Positions 16,259-24,013 of a stretch of 64,000 nucleotides of DNA are shown one piece after another (positions within the stretch are counted from its first letter, which is position 1; each line of letters begins with the position of its first letter). Source of the DNA: an uncultured Acetatifactor sp. (lineage in GTDB: Bacteria; Bacillota; Clostridia; Lachnospirales; Lachnospiraceae); the NCBI GenBank assembly GCA_934436435.1, contig CAKSAN010000008.1:62001-126000 (forward strand), given 5' to 3'. Both the position numbers and the translations under genes were made by a program. The notes below the pieces were generated by a model. It did no database searches. It was not told the DNA's origin and saw only the letters and a list, made by a program, of their open reading frames with translations.

Positions 16259-16444
16259 GTGAGGGATAAACTTGGGAACGAAAGGTCAGACCCTATGAAA
16301 ATACAGGAAGTTCAGGAAGTCACAGTCAATGAGCAGAACCCGCAGGCCGTAGGCTTCTATGAATATATGGGCTTCAAGACATATAAAAGAACGGACCATG
16401 ACGAAGAGGGCAATCCGTATCCGCTTTTATATATGAAAAAATAA
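16259..16444 (+). pseudogene. C-terminal fragment of a GNAT acetyltransferase
   Basis: The last ~40 codons read VNEQNPQAVGFYEYMGFKTY then NPYPLLYMKK. This is the C-terminal acetyl-CoA-domain end of YjcF/PhnO-like GNAT enzymes, in which an Asn just before NPQA helps catalysis. The ~100 residues that should precede it are missing, and the upstream frame is unrelated. The segment from 16177 to about 16290 has one small perfect hairpin (GAAGGTA/TACCTTC at 16209-16227) and no other feature I can name. A deletion fused a promoter/operator region to this tail. Confidence 0.6.
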
Positions 16445-16499
16445 TTGAAAAGAAAAACGCCGTCCGGCGAAAATCGTTTGACAGAGGAGAGGAAGTATT

Positions 16500-17102
16500 A
16501 TGCAGGTAAAAGAGTTAGAGGAACAGAAAATCCAACAGATTGGTCATGCTTTTGGCTACTATGACTACGGAGAGGAAAAGGGGCTGGTTTCCTGCTACAG
16601 GGATTCTGAGGCGGCGGCCGTTTATATTAACGGTTATGCCCGCATGGCGCTAAAAAGCGGGCTTCTCTATACGACCAGCAAAAAAGGTGAAGGTTACATC
16701 GCTTATAAGCTGCCGGGACAGAAAGTGGGCCTGAAGGCCGGGATGGAATTGGTAAAGGGACTGTTTCAGTCCATGAATTTCAAAGAACTGGTGCAGTTTT
16801 TCAAGGTGTTATCCAAGGGTGGACCCGATCTCAAGGACCGTATGGACAAAGAGAAGAAACCATATATTTTTGTAGGACTGGTATGTGTCACGGAAGATTA
16901 TCAAGGGCAGGGCTACATGCGGAAACTGATGGAAATGGCATTTGCCGAAGGTAACCGGCTACAGATTCCGGTGATCCTCGACACGGATGCCAAAACCAAG
17001 TGTGATAAATATATGCATCTTGGAATGGAATTGGCCGGCACCCGTGATTTTGGGGAAAACGGAAAGCTCTATGATCTGATCAAATATCCGGACGCGTTGT
17101 AA
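16500..17102 (+). CDS. GNAT-family acetyltransferase
   Basis: A 200-residue GNAT-type protein. The acetyl-CoA-binding segment is VCVTEDYQGQGYMRKLMEMAFAEG near residues 125-150, followed by PVILDTDAKTKCDKYMHLGMEL, in which the Tyr near the end of the core takes the usual position of the general acid. The first half is atypical for GNAT. GAGGAGAGGAAG precedes the ATG. Substrate unknown. Confidence 0.75.
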   Translation: MQVKELEEQKIQQIGHAFGYYDYGEEKGLVSCYRDSEAAAVYINGYARMALKSGLLYTTSKKGEGYIAYKLPGQKVGLKAGMELVKGLFQSMNFKELVQFFKVLSKGGPDLKDRMDKEKKPYIFVGLVCVTEDYQGQGYMRKLMEMAFAEGNRLQIPVILDTDAKTKCDKYMHLGMELAGTRDFGENGKLYDLIKYPDAL

Positions 17103-17192
17103 TAGGGAGAAAAGCCTAAAACCAAATAGCCTGCCTATGACAATTGTGCTATACTGTATGCAAATATGATTCAGTCAGAAAGGAATCCGGCT

Positions 17193-17963
17193 ATGGGCAT
17201 CAGATTAATTTGCAGTGACCTCGACGGTACACTGTTGCAATATGGAAAAAAGGAATTGGAAGGCGAGATCTTTGACCAGATCCGGGAACTGCACAAACGG
17301 GGCATTTTGTTCTGCCCGGCTTCGGGAAGGCAGTATACCAGCCTGCGAAAGCTGTTCGCTCCCGTGGCGGATTGTTGTATTTTCCTATGCGAAAATGGGG
17401 GCGTGATCTATAAGGACGAGCAATGTATTGCGAAAAATCCCATGCCAAGAGCTCTGGCAGAAGAGATCGCCGAAGACTTGTGGAACCGGAGCGATGGACA
17501 GGGTGAAGTCATGCTCTCCGGGCAAAATACAGCTTATCTGATGGAACGGGGTCTGGGAATGTTAGACAGAATCCGTTTTATCGGTAACAACTATCAAGTC
17601 ATTCAGGATCCTTCCGAGATCCCGGAGGATATCGTAAAGGTCTCCGTGTATCTTCATGAGGGCGTAGAGGCTTACGCTGACCGTTTTGTTCCCCGGTGGG
17701 AACAGGCAAACTGCGCGGTAGCGGGACCCTTCTGGATCGATACCACGCTTGCTAACAAGGGGGTAGGTGTCACCTCCATCTGCGAGATTCTTGACATCGA
17801 CCTCGCAGATGTCATGGCATTCGGTGACAACTATAATGACGTATCCATGCTGGATATTGTGGGACATCCCTACATTATGGACGGTGCAGCGGTGCCACTT
17901 CGGGAAAAATATCCGAATCACACACCGCGCCCGGAAGATGTTTTGCGGGAATTTTTAAAATAG
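17193..17963 (+). CDS. Cof-type HAD-IIB phosphatase
   Basis: A 256-residue HAD-superfamily hydrolase. Motif I is ICSDLDGTLLQ (nucleophile Asp and acid/base Asp). The C-terminal motif IV is MAFGDNYNDVSML, and the C2B cap lies between. Such enzymes dephosphorylate sugar phosphates or cofactors such as pyridoxal phosphate and FMN. The start at 17193 is chosen because AGAAAGGA lies eight bases upstream; the in-frame ATG at 17166 would place that site inside the coding region. It is convergent with the next gene with only two bases between stops. Confidence 0.88.
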   Translation: MGIRLICSDLDGTLLQYGKKELEGEIFDQIRELHKRGILFCPASGRQYTSLRKLFAPVADCCIFLCENGGVIYKDEQCIAKNPMPRALAEEIAEDLWNRSDGQGEVMLSGQNTAYLMERGLGMLDRIRFIGNNYQVIQDPSEIPEDIVKVSVYLHEGVEAYADRFVPRWEQANCAVAGPFWIDTTLANKGVGVTSICEILDIDLADVMAFGDNYNDVSMLDIVGHPYIMDGAAVPLREKYPNHTPRPEDVLREFLK

Positions 17964-17965
17964 AC

Positions 17966-18919
17966 CTATTTTGCACAGGTTGCCATTTCTTTTCCGCTGT
18001 AATCAAATTTTCCGTCATTTTTCTCTTCGAGAGCTTTGATCATATGATAGGTATATTCGTTATAAGGAACCGGGATGCCCAGTTCCCTGCCCATACGCAT
18101 CAGAGCTCCGGAGAACATATCAATCTCCGTATGCCGTCCGGCATCCAGATCCTGCAAAGTGGAATATCTTGCGGTAGGCGGAACAGCGCTTCCGCGGGAG
18201 GAAGAAACATCGGCTTTGCTGATATCGATTCCCTTCGCTTCTGCGATCGCTTCCAGTTCTTTTTTCAATCCATCACTTATGGCTTTCATATGAATGCTGT
18301 CCCGATAACAGCCCACACCGGCACCCAGAATGGCCTGTGGCAGATTGTTGCAGACATTCAGACGGAATTTGCTCCACATTTCTTCCCGGATGTACTCGGT
18401 TGCGCGATAATGGATTCCGGTATTTTCAAATAGCTTCTCAATGGCCTGTATCCGTTCGCTCAGATAAGGTGCTGACGGTTCTCCAAAGACGATTCCTATG
18501 GTGGTCTCCGGGTCAAAATAATAACCGGTATCCTCCTGATGGGAAGCTACTTTGATCAGGGAATAGATCAGATGAGAAGCGTCGATGGCCTCGGAGATCA
18601 GCTCTTCGCTGTCGACACCGTTCATCAGACTCATTACCGTTGTATTTTCTCCGGTGATGGCACGGATACCTTCCATGGCTCCCGGCAAAGCTCCGTATTT
18701 CAGTGCCACGATCAGCAGATCGGCTCCGTGGGCTTCCTGCGGGCTCCATACTTCCGGATGATAGGTAACATCATTGATCCGGCAGCCATGTTTCAGACGT
18801 TTGGCCCTTTCTCCTTCCGCCACAACACCCAGACGGATGTCCTTACGACCGGAAAGTCCCCAGATCACATAAGACCCTACGGCTCCCGCTCCCAAAATCG
18901 CAACTTTTTCTATTTTCAT
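17966..18919 (-). CDS. Ketopantoate reductase-family (PanE/ApbA) oxidoreductase
   Basis: A 317-residue NADP-dependent reductase. The Rossmann motif is VAILGAGAVGSYVIWGLSG. The family-typical LLIVALKYGALPGA and LMNGVDSEE follow, then a helical C-terminal domain with the conserved Lys in EEMWSKFRLNVCNN. The family includes 2-dehydropantoate 2-reductase (pantothenate synthesis), but several paralogues have other substrates, so the symbol panE is not assigned. It lies 19 bases downstream of an HxlR regulator on the same strand, an arrangement more in line with a regulated stress or catabolic reductase than with a housekeeping panE. Confidence 0.85.
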   Translation of the reverse strand: MKIEKVAILGAGAVGSYVIWGLSGRKDIRLGVVAEGERAKRLKHGCRINDVTYHPEVWSPQEAHGADLLIVALKYGALPGAMEGIRAITGENTTVMSLMNGVDSEELISEAIDASHLIYSLIKVASHQEDTGYYFDPETTIGIVFGEPSAPYLSERIQAIEKLFENTGIHYRATEYIREEMWSKFRLNVCNNLPQAILGAGVGCYRDSIHMKAISDGLKKELEAIAEAKGIDISKADVSSSRGSAVPPTARYSTLQDLDAGRHTEIDMFSGALMRMGRELGIPVPYNEYTYHMIKALEEKNDGKFDYSGKEMATCAK

Positions 18920-18938
18920 ATAGGTGTTCCCCCTTTTG

Positions 18939-19268
18939 TTAAGATATCAGATTTTTTTTATAATTGGTTCCCCATTCCTGCATGGCATTGAGAATAGGGC
19001 GCATGGTCTCGCCGAGGTCACTCAGCGCATATTCCACCCGGGGCGGAACCTCGGGATAAACGGTTCGGGTGATCAAGCCGTCCTCTTCCATGGAGCGCAG
19101 AGAATCCGTCAGAACCTTCTGGCTGATGCCGTCCAGACTTTTCTTTAATTCATTGAATCTCCAGGGCCGTATCATCAGATTTCTCAGAATCAACAATTTC
19201 CATTTACTTCCGATCAACTGTACCGTGGTTGCCACCGGGCATTCCGGTAATTCGTCCTTCGTTAACAT
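18939..19268 (-). CDS. HxlR-family transcriptional regulator
   Basis: A 109-residue winged-helix regulator (ECPVATTVQLIGSKWKLLILRNL is the HxlR signature with the redox/ligand-sensitive Cys of the family; then LKKSLDGISQKVLTDSLRSMEEDGLI). The start at 19268 is chosen because GGAGGT lies six bases upstream; the longer reading adds a hydrophobic run with no match. It precedes the ketopantoate-reductase-like gene, which is probably its target. Two 18-bp direct repeats (19284-19319) before the gene are candidate operator sites. Confidence 0.9.
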   Translation of the reverse strand: MLTKDELPECPVATTVQLIGSKWKLLILRNLMIRPWRFNELKKSLDGISQKVLTDSLRSMEEDGLITRTVYPEVPPRVEYALSDLGETMRPILNAMQEWGTNYKKNLIS

Positions 19269-19283
19269 AAGATTACCTCCCAA

Positions 19284-19319
19284 AAGTATCAAATATGATG
19301 TAAGTATCAAATACAATGT
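19284..19319 (-). repeat. Two tandem 18-bp repeats upstream of the HxlR gene
   Basis: On the plus strand, AAGTATCAAATA begins at 19284 and again at 19302. The 18-base units differ at only two positions. They lie between the HxlR ribosome-binding site and its likely promoter, a plausible place for autoregulation. Confidence 0.6.
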
Positions 19320-19465
19320 AGCACAACTGTCAGCATCCGTCCATAGGTTACCTGAAGGTGCCTACTTTTCTTGTCAGCACGGCTCTGTTATTCTGTAGAT
19401 GCAACAGGATGAAAGCAATCGTCAGAAGACAATAGAGCACATCATAGAGGATATTAAAGGAAATT

Positions 19466-20356
19466 ATGGATCATTTACAGGAAAAAATAAAGATTTTACA
19501 ACAGAAAATAAAAGAAGCGGATGCAGTTGTGATCGGCGCGGGAGCGGGGCTGTCCACGGCAGCAGGCTTTACCTACAGCGGGGAACGTTTTGACCGGTAT
19601 TTTTCGGACTTTGCGGAAAAATATCATTTTTCAGACATGTATTCCGGTGGATTTTATAATTACGATACGCTGGAAGAATACTGGGGGTATTGGAGCCGGT
19701 ACATCTACGTGAACCGCTATATGGATGCTCCTACGGATCTCTATGACCAGCTGTTTGCGCTGGTGAAGGACAAGGACTATTTCGTACTGACCACCAATGT
19801 GGACCACTGCTTCCAGAAAGCGGGCTTCGATAAGAGCAGACTGTTCTACACTCAGGGAGATTACGGCCTGTTCCAGTGCAGCAAGCCCTGCCATCGTGGG
19901 ACCTACGACAACGAAGAGACCGTGAAAAAGATGGTGGTAAGTCAGGGCTACCGCATGGAAGAAGGAAAACTGACGGTGCCGGAAGGCACGCAGATCCGGC
20001 GCACCGTGCCCGCCGAACTGGTGCCCCGATGCCCGAGGTGCGGTAGACCCATGAGCATGAATCTCCGGGCAGATAACACTTTCGTACAGGACGCCGGATG
20101 GGATGCTGCGACGAAGCGATATCAGAAGTTCATGGAAGACCACAGGGGACAAAACGTTGTATTTCTCGAACTCGGTGTCGGTTACAACACCCCCGGCATC
20201 ATCAAATATAATTTCTGGCAGTATGCCTACAACTGGCGGAATGCATTTTACGTCTGCATCAATAAGGGCGATACCTATGTTCCCAAGGAGATCGAGAATA
20301 AGGCGGTTGGAATCGATGCGGATCTTGCGGAAGTGATTTATTTATACAATTCCTGA
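19466..20356 (+). CDS. Sir2-family protein of the SirTM-like (macrodomain-linked) type
   Basis: A 296-residue NAD-dependent Sir2-fold protein. The NAD-binding motif is VVIGAGAGLSTAAGF near residue 20. TTNVDHCF gives the conserved Asn111. Where classical sirtuins have the catalytic His (HG), this one has Gln130 (YTQGDYG), as I recall for the SirTM class, which mono-ADP-ribosylates lipoyl-carrier proteins rather than deacetylating. A four-Cys zinc site is visible (QCSKPC and CPRCGRPM). No GcvH-like, lipoyl ligase or macrodomain gene is next to it. Target unknown. Confidence 0.78.
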   Translation: MDHLQEKIKILQQKIKEADAVVIGAGAGLSTAAGFTYSGERFDRYFSDFAEKYHFSDMYSGGFYNYDTLEEYWGYWSRYIYVNRYMDAPTDLYDQLFALVKDKDYFVLTTNVDHCFQKAGFDKSRLFYTQGDYGLFQCSKPCHRGTYDNEETVKKMVVSQGYRMEEGKLTVPEGTQIRRTVPAELVPRCPRCGRPMSMNLRADNTFVQDAGWDAATKRYQKFMEDHRGQNVVFLELGVGYNTPGIIKYNFWQYAYNWRNAFYVCINKGDTYVPKEIENKAVGIDADLAEVIYLYNS

Positions 20357-20390
20357 AATAAAAAGATTGCTAATGATATCCAAAACGAGT

Positions 20391-20419
20391 AAGATAATAA
20401 GCAAGATAATAAGCAAGAT
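20391..20419 (+). repeat. Short tandem repeat (12-bp unit, 2.4 copies)
   Basis: AAGATAATAAGC at 20391-20402 is repeated exactly at 20403-20414 and starts again. It sits in the short gap just before the ribosome-binding site of the Fic gene, so copy number could alter leader length. Confidence 0.7.
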
Positions 20420-20431
20420 GGAGTGACATAA

Positions 20432-21424
20432 ATGGGAAAATACGAACCGCCATATACGATCTCAAATAAAATGTTGGAACTTGTTTCTTCTATATCTGAA
20501 AAAGTAGGTAAAATAAGCAGTCACAGGGAATTGGAGGCAAGACCGCATTTAAGGAAAAACAACCGAATCCGATCCATTCATTCTTCCTTAAAAATAGAAG
20601 CAAATTCCTTGTCTCTGGCTGAAGTGAGAGATGTCATCAATGGTCATCTTGTATTGGGAGATCAAAAGGAAATACAAGAGGTGAAAAATGCATATGCTGC
20701 ATATGAAAAAATCTCGAAAATAAATCCCCAAAGCATGTCAGATCTGAAAAAAATTCACGGAATAATGACCTATAGAACCGTAGGGGAATCCGGTGTATTC
20801 AGGAAAGGGGAAGAGGGTGTCTTTTCAGGAGATCGGTGTATTTTTGTGGCACCGCCGCCGAATATGGTAAATGAACTGATGAAGGATTTATTTTCATGGG
20901 TTAAAAACAGTGAAGGGACAATACATCCGCTTATTATGTCAGCTGTTTTTCATTATGAATTTGTGTTTATACATCCTTTTGCAGACGGAAATGGAAGAAT
21001 GGCCAGATTATGGCATACGGTAATGCTATACCGGTGGAGAAATGTATTTGAATACATTCCGTTGGAAAGCCAGATTGAAAGATTCCAGGCAGAATATTAT
21101 GATGCAATAGCAGAATGTCATGTGAATGGAAATTCAGATGTTTTTATAGAATTTATGTTGAGTATGATAGATCAGGTATTGGATGAAGTTATCCTACAGG
21201 TAAATAAGACAAATGAAAGTATGTCAGAATATGTCAAACGAATGCTGGAAGTAATGGAGTACGATGTTCCCTATACCGCTAATGCGATTATGGAGGCTCT
21301 GCATCTGAAATCCAAGGAAACATTTCGAAAAAATTATATCAATCCTGCCATGGAGTCAGGATTGATAAAAATGACATTGCCGGAAAAACCAAATAGTAAA
21401 AATCAAAGATATGTAAAACAATAG
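20432..21424 (+). CDS. Fic-domain protein (AMPylator-type)
   Basis: A 330-residue Fic protein. The catalytic motif HPFADGNGR is at residues 181-189. An N-terminal inhibitory helix is suggested by SIHSSLKIEANSL near residue 50 (pattern S-x-x-x-E), so it is probably a class II self-inhibited Fic enzyme. A winged-helix-like C-terminus follows (VPYTANAIMEALHLKSKETF). Family members transfer AMP to a hydroxyl of target proteins. The ATG follows GGAGTGAC. No partner gene is next to it. Confidence 0.9.
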   Translation: MGKYEPPYTISNKMLELVSSISEKVGKISSHRELEARPHLRKNNRIRSIHSSLKIEANSLSLAEVRDVINGHLVLGDQKEIQEVKNAYAAYEKISKINPQSMSDLKKIHGIMTYRTVGESGVFRKGEEGVFSGDRCIFVAPPPNMVNELMKDLFSWVKNSEGTIHPLIMSAVFHYEFVFIHPFADGNGRMARLWHTVMLYRWRNVFEYIPLESQIERFQAEYYDAIAECHVNGNSDVFIEFMLSMIDQVLDEVILQVNKTNESMSEYVKRMLEVMEYDVPYTANAIMEALHLKSKETFRKNYINPAMESGLIKMTLPEKPNSKNQRYVKQ

Positions 21425-21427
21425 CCC

Positions 21428-21458
21428 TTGACCTAAAGCTAACTTTAGGTATTACAAT
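21428..21458 (+). promoter_or_regulatory. MerR-type promoter A (19-bp spacer with palindrome)
   Basis: TTGACC at 21428-21433 and TACAAT at 21453-21458, with a 19-base spacer. The palindrome CCTAAAG-CTAA-CTTTAGG (21432-21449) fills the spacer. This over-long spacer is the hallmark of MerR-family promoters. Near-identical copies lie at 30264 and 31543. Confidence 0.8.
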
Positions 21459-21509
21459 GTCTTCAGAATGAGTTTCAGCATTTGGAAAAGAAAAGGAGAC
21501 AGAGCAGAA

Positions 21510-22184
21510 ATGAAAAAACCATATATCATATGCCACATGATGACTTCCATCGACGGAAGAATCGACTGCGCCATGACTTCAAAACTTCGTGGGGTAAATG
21601 AGTATTACCAGACATTGGAAGAATTGAATGTTCCCACTACCGTAAGCGGACGTGTGACCGCAGAACTGGAGATGGCGGAGCCGGGAGAATATGTTCCGAA
21701 GGATACCACAGCCTACGGAAAGGAAGGATTTTCCAAGAAGACTGAGGCAGCGGGTTATGAAATCGTGGTGGATTCCCGGGGAAGGCTTCTGTGGCCTAAG
21801 TCAGAAAATGAAGCAAAGCCCTACCTGATCCTCACCGGCACCGGCGTGGCGAAGGAATATTTGGACTATCTGGATCGTCAGAACATCTCCTGGATCGCCT
21901 GCGGAGAGGGTCACGTAGACCTCGTAAGAGCATCGGAGATCCTTGCGGAGGAATTCGGTGTAACCCGTATGGGAATTGTGGGTGGCCCCAAGATCATCAC
22001 CGCTTTTCTGGAGGCGGGGCTGCTTGACGAAATCAGCCTGCTGATTGGCTCCGGTATCGACGGAAGAGGCGGAATGCCCGCCGTATTCGATGGACTGGAT
22101 CGGGACCACGATGTGACGGGACTGAAACTTATGGATGTACAGAAATTCGACAGCGATGCGGTATGGCTTCGCTATCGCGTATAA
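21510..22184 (+). CDS. RibD C-terminal/dihydrofolate-reductase-like oxidoreductase
   Basis: A 224-residue NADPH-dependent reductase with the DHFR-like fold of the RibD C-terminal domain (PYIICHMMTSIDGRIDCAM at the start; MGIVGGPKIITAFLEAGLLDEI near residue 160). No deaminase domain is present, so it is not riboflavin RibD itself. The start at 21510 follows AAAGGAG; an upstream in-frame ATG (21468) is less likely. It is driven by MerR-type promoter A, which suggests a response to electrophiles, drugs or redox stress. Confidence 0.85.
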   Translation: MKKPYIICHMMTSIDGRIDCAMTSKLRGVNEYYQTLEELNVPTTVSGRVTAELEMAEPGEYVPKDTTAYGKEGFSKKTEAAGYEIVVDSRGRLLWPKSENEAKPYLILTGTGVAKEYLDYLDRQNISWIACGEGHVDLVRASEILAEEFGVTRMGIVGGPKIITAFLEAGLLDEISLLIGSGIDGRGGMPAVFDGLDRDHDVTGLKLMDVQKFDSDAVWLRYRV

Positions 22185-22187
22185 TAT

Positions 22188-22256
22188 GATGCCGGGGTCA
22201 AAAGGTCTAAGCCCGCATGAGTGGGAATGCGTAGCACGAAGCAATCCGTAGGCATC
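22188..22256 (+). other. Structured intergenic element of unknown function
   Basis: GATGCC (22188-22193) pairs with GGCATC (22251-22256). Inside, CCCGC/GTGGG forms a second small hairpin (22212-22225) and GGTC/GGTC repeats occur. It lies between the RibD-like stop and the terminator. It looks like a folded RNA or a dispersed repeat, but I do not recognise it. Confidence 0.35.
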
Positions 22257-22291
22257 AAAGTCGGGGGATTTTTATACAACAGGAATCAGAT

Positions 22292-22335
22292 AAAAAGGTG
22301 TCGATACCGGAAAACAGGGTGTCGGCACCTTTTTT
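22292..22335 (+). terminator. Intrinsic terminator of the RibD-like gene
   Basis: AAAAAGGTGTCGATACC pairs with a GGTGTCGGCACCTTTTT arm (G-U pairs allowed), ending in a T-run. The terminator at 23966 has a closely related stem. Confidence 0.8.
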
Positions 22336-22409
22336 GGGATTTACATTAGCAGATTCGTTAGATATGATAGAGATAGAAAATGTATTTACCGGCTACATGG
22401 GGAGGGCAT

Positions 22410-23957
22410 ATGTACAAAAGAAAGTTTCACAAAAAAATAAGCGGTGGATTACTGGCATTGATCGCAGCATTTTCTCTGACAGGCTGCGGTAAAACGGGAG
22501 ACGCTTTGGAAATTTCCGACACGATAACTGCCCAGGCGGAAGAAACCGGTCAGGAGACCGCGGCAGCCACTCCGCAGATAACTCCGGAGACGACACCGGA
22601 ACTCGAGACAGAGGAACTTTCCAACCAGACCGGATTATTTCAGGAGAAAACCTTAGCGGATCAGGTCTCGGTGGATGCTGTCCGGGAGCTGCCGGAAGGA
22701 GAATATGGTGTGCTGGCCTATTCCTACGACGATACTGTCAGTGTCTGGGGTAATGGTGCAGAAGATTGTCTGGTGATTCATGGCGGCGACCGGGAATACA
22801 GGGTGGATATCCCCTGGCAAAACATGTATTCGGCACGGCCTGCTGTAGAAGCCGCAGATTATGATGCGGATGGCGAGAAGGAGTACTTTATTTCTACCTT
22901 GCAGGGGACCGGAACCGGTGTCTATATGGAAGGACTGTACTATGTGGATGTACAAAAAGGAACTCCGAAAGTATCCGAATATACACAGGTGGCCGAAGAT
23001 TTTGCAGAACGGATCCTTGCAGCGGATACGGTAGATGAGCAGTTTCAGACACTTCATGTGGATTTTCTGGATGAAAACGGGGAGTCAGATCCTGAGGAAA
23101 GTATAGATCTGAATCTGGATTCCCTGCTGCAGGAATATAAAGGAAATACTTACATGGGTACCGTCGTGGGAGACCAGATTCGGTTTGATTTTCGGGGAGG
23201 AAAGCCTTTTGCAAGCGTAGTGGTGGGAATTCAGCTGGACCAGATAGCAATTCCGCTTTATGATTCCAGCTTTCTTATAACGGCACCGGTGTCAATGCAA
23301 AAGGATGGAAAATTTTCTCTGGGTGATTTTTCGGTAAGGACCAATCCCTATGACTGGGACGTGGAGAATACCGGCGAGGAAGATCAAAATATGACAGAAG
23401 TCTATACGGGATATTATGATCTGACTCATAACGGCTACAAGGAAAAGGTCGTAACAAAAGTTCATCTGGAGGAAGAAAACGGGGATTTTACGGAAGCGCT
23501 GCACAAGAACGGAAATTGGGGAACAGTAGCGGTCTATGAATATCTGGGAGACGGGCAATATGGAAACATCCCTCTGTGGTCGAAGGAGTTCGCCATTGCC
23601 CATGCCGGGAACACGCAGATATTCCTTACGCAAAAGGATGGCTACGATTATCTGGTGGTGACAAGCTTCTGGACGGGGCAGGGTATCTGCTATTATGATT
23701 ATAATGTACTGTCTCCATTAGACTATTCTTTTGACAGATATCATAACGAGTTGAAAGGAGCAGATCACTTCGATCCGCAGTTTTTCACAGGGTTGGAAAG
23801 CTGGTTGAAGGAGGATTCCCTCCTGCTTGCAGCAACAGATATTGACATGCCGCAGGGACAGGAAGTCATTCTCACGACCGATGAGGAAACACATTATGCG
23901 GAAGAATATCTGAAGGTAAAAAAAGAAAGATTGCAGTCTGTGGAAGATATTGATTAA
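22410..23957 (+). CDS. Large lipoprotein of unknown function
   Basis: A 515-residue predicted lipoprotein. The signal peptide ends in LTGC. A Thr/Glu/Pro-rich linker (~residues 35-80) is followed by a beta-rich body with FG-GAP-like acidic turns (DYDADGEKEYFI; YDLTHNGYKEKV), as seen in VCBS/FG-GAP-type surface proteins. The start at 22410 is chosen for GGGGAGGG just before it. No enzyme motif is seen. It is bounded by two related terminators. Confidence 0.7.
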   Translation: MYKRKFHKKISGGLLALIAAFSLTGCGKTGDALEISDTITAQAEETGQETAAATPQITPETTPELETEELSNQTGLFQEKTLADQVSVDAVRELPEGEYGVLAYSYDDTVSVWGNGAEDCLVIHGGDREYRVDIPWQNMYSARPAVEAADYDADGEKEYFISTLQGTGTGVYMEGLYYVDVQKGTPKVSEYTQVAEDFAERILAADTVDEQFQTLHVDFLDENGESDPEESIDLNLDSLLQEYKGNTYMGTVVGDQIRFDFRGGKPFASVVVGIQLDQIAIPLYDSSFLITAPVSMQKDGKFSLGDFSVRTNPYDWDVENTGEEDQNMTEVYTGYYDLTHNGYKEKVVTKVHLEEENGDFTEALHKNGNWGTVAVYEYLGDGQYGNIPLWSKEFAIAHAGNTQIFLTQKDGYDYLVVTSFWTGQGICYYDYNVLSPLDYSFDRYHNELKGADHFDPQFFTGLESWLKEDSLLLAATDIDMPQGQEVILTTDEETHYAEEYLKVKKERLQSVEDID

Positions 23958-23965
23958 ACCAGTTA

Positions 23966-23997
23966 CAAGGTGTCGGTACAAAAGTATCGGCACCTTG
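23966..23997. terminator. Bidirectional terminator between convergent genes
   Basis: CAAGGTGTCGGTAC, loop AAAA, then GTATCGGCACCTTG. The T-run on the plus side is weak (CAGTTTCTT). It separates the lipoprotein from the convergent P-type ATPase. Confidence 0.65.
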
Positions 23998-24013
23998 CAG
24001 TTTCTTATTTCGA

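Noticed and set aside
16177..16290. The stretch after the GTTAG palindrome as a group II intron relic or small RNA.
   Set aside because: It shares no clear words with the intron at 53508 and has only one seven-bp hairpin.
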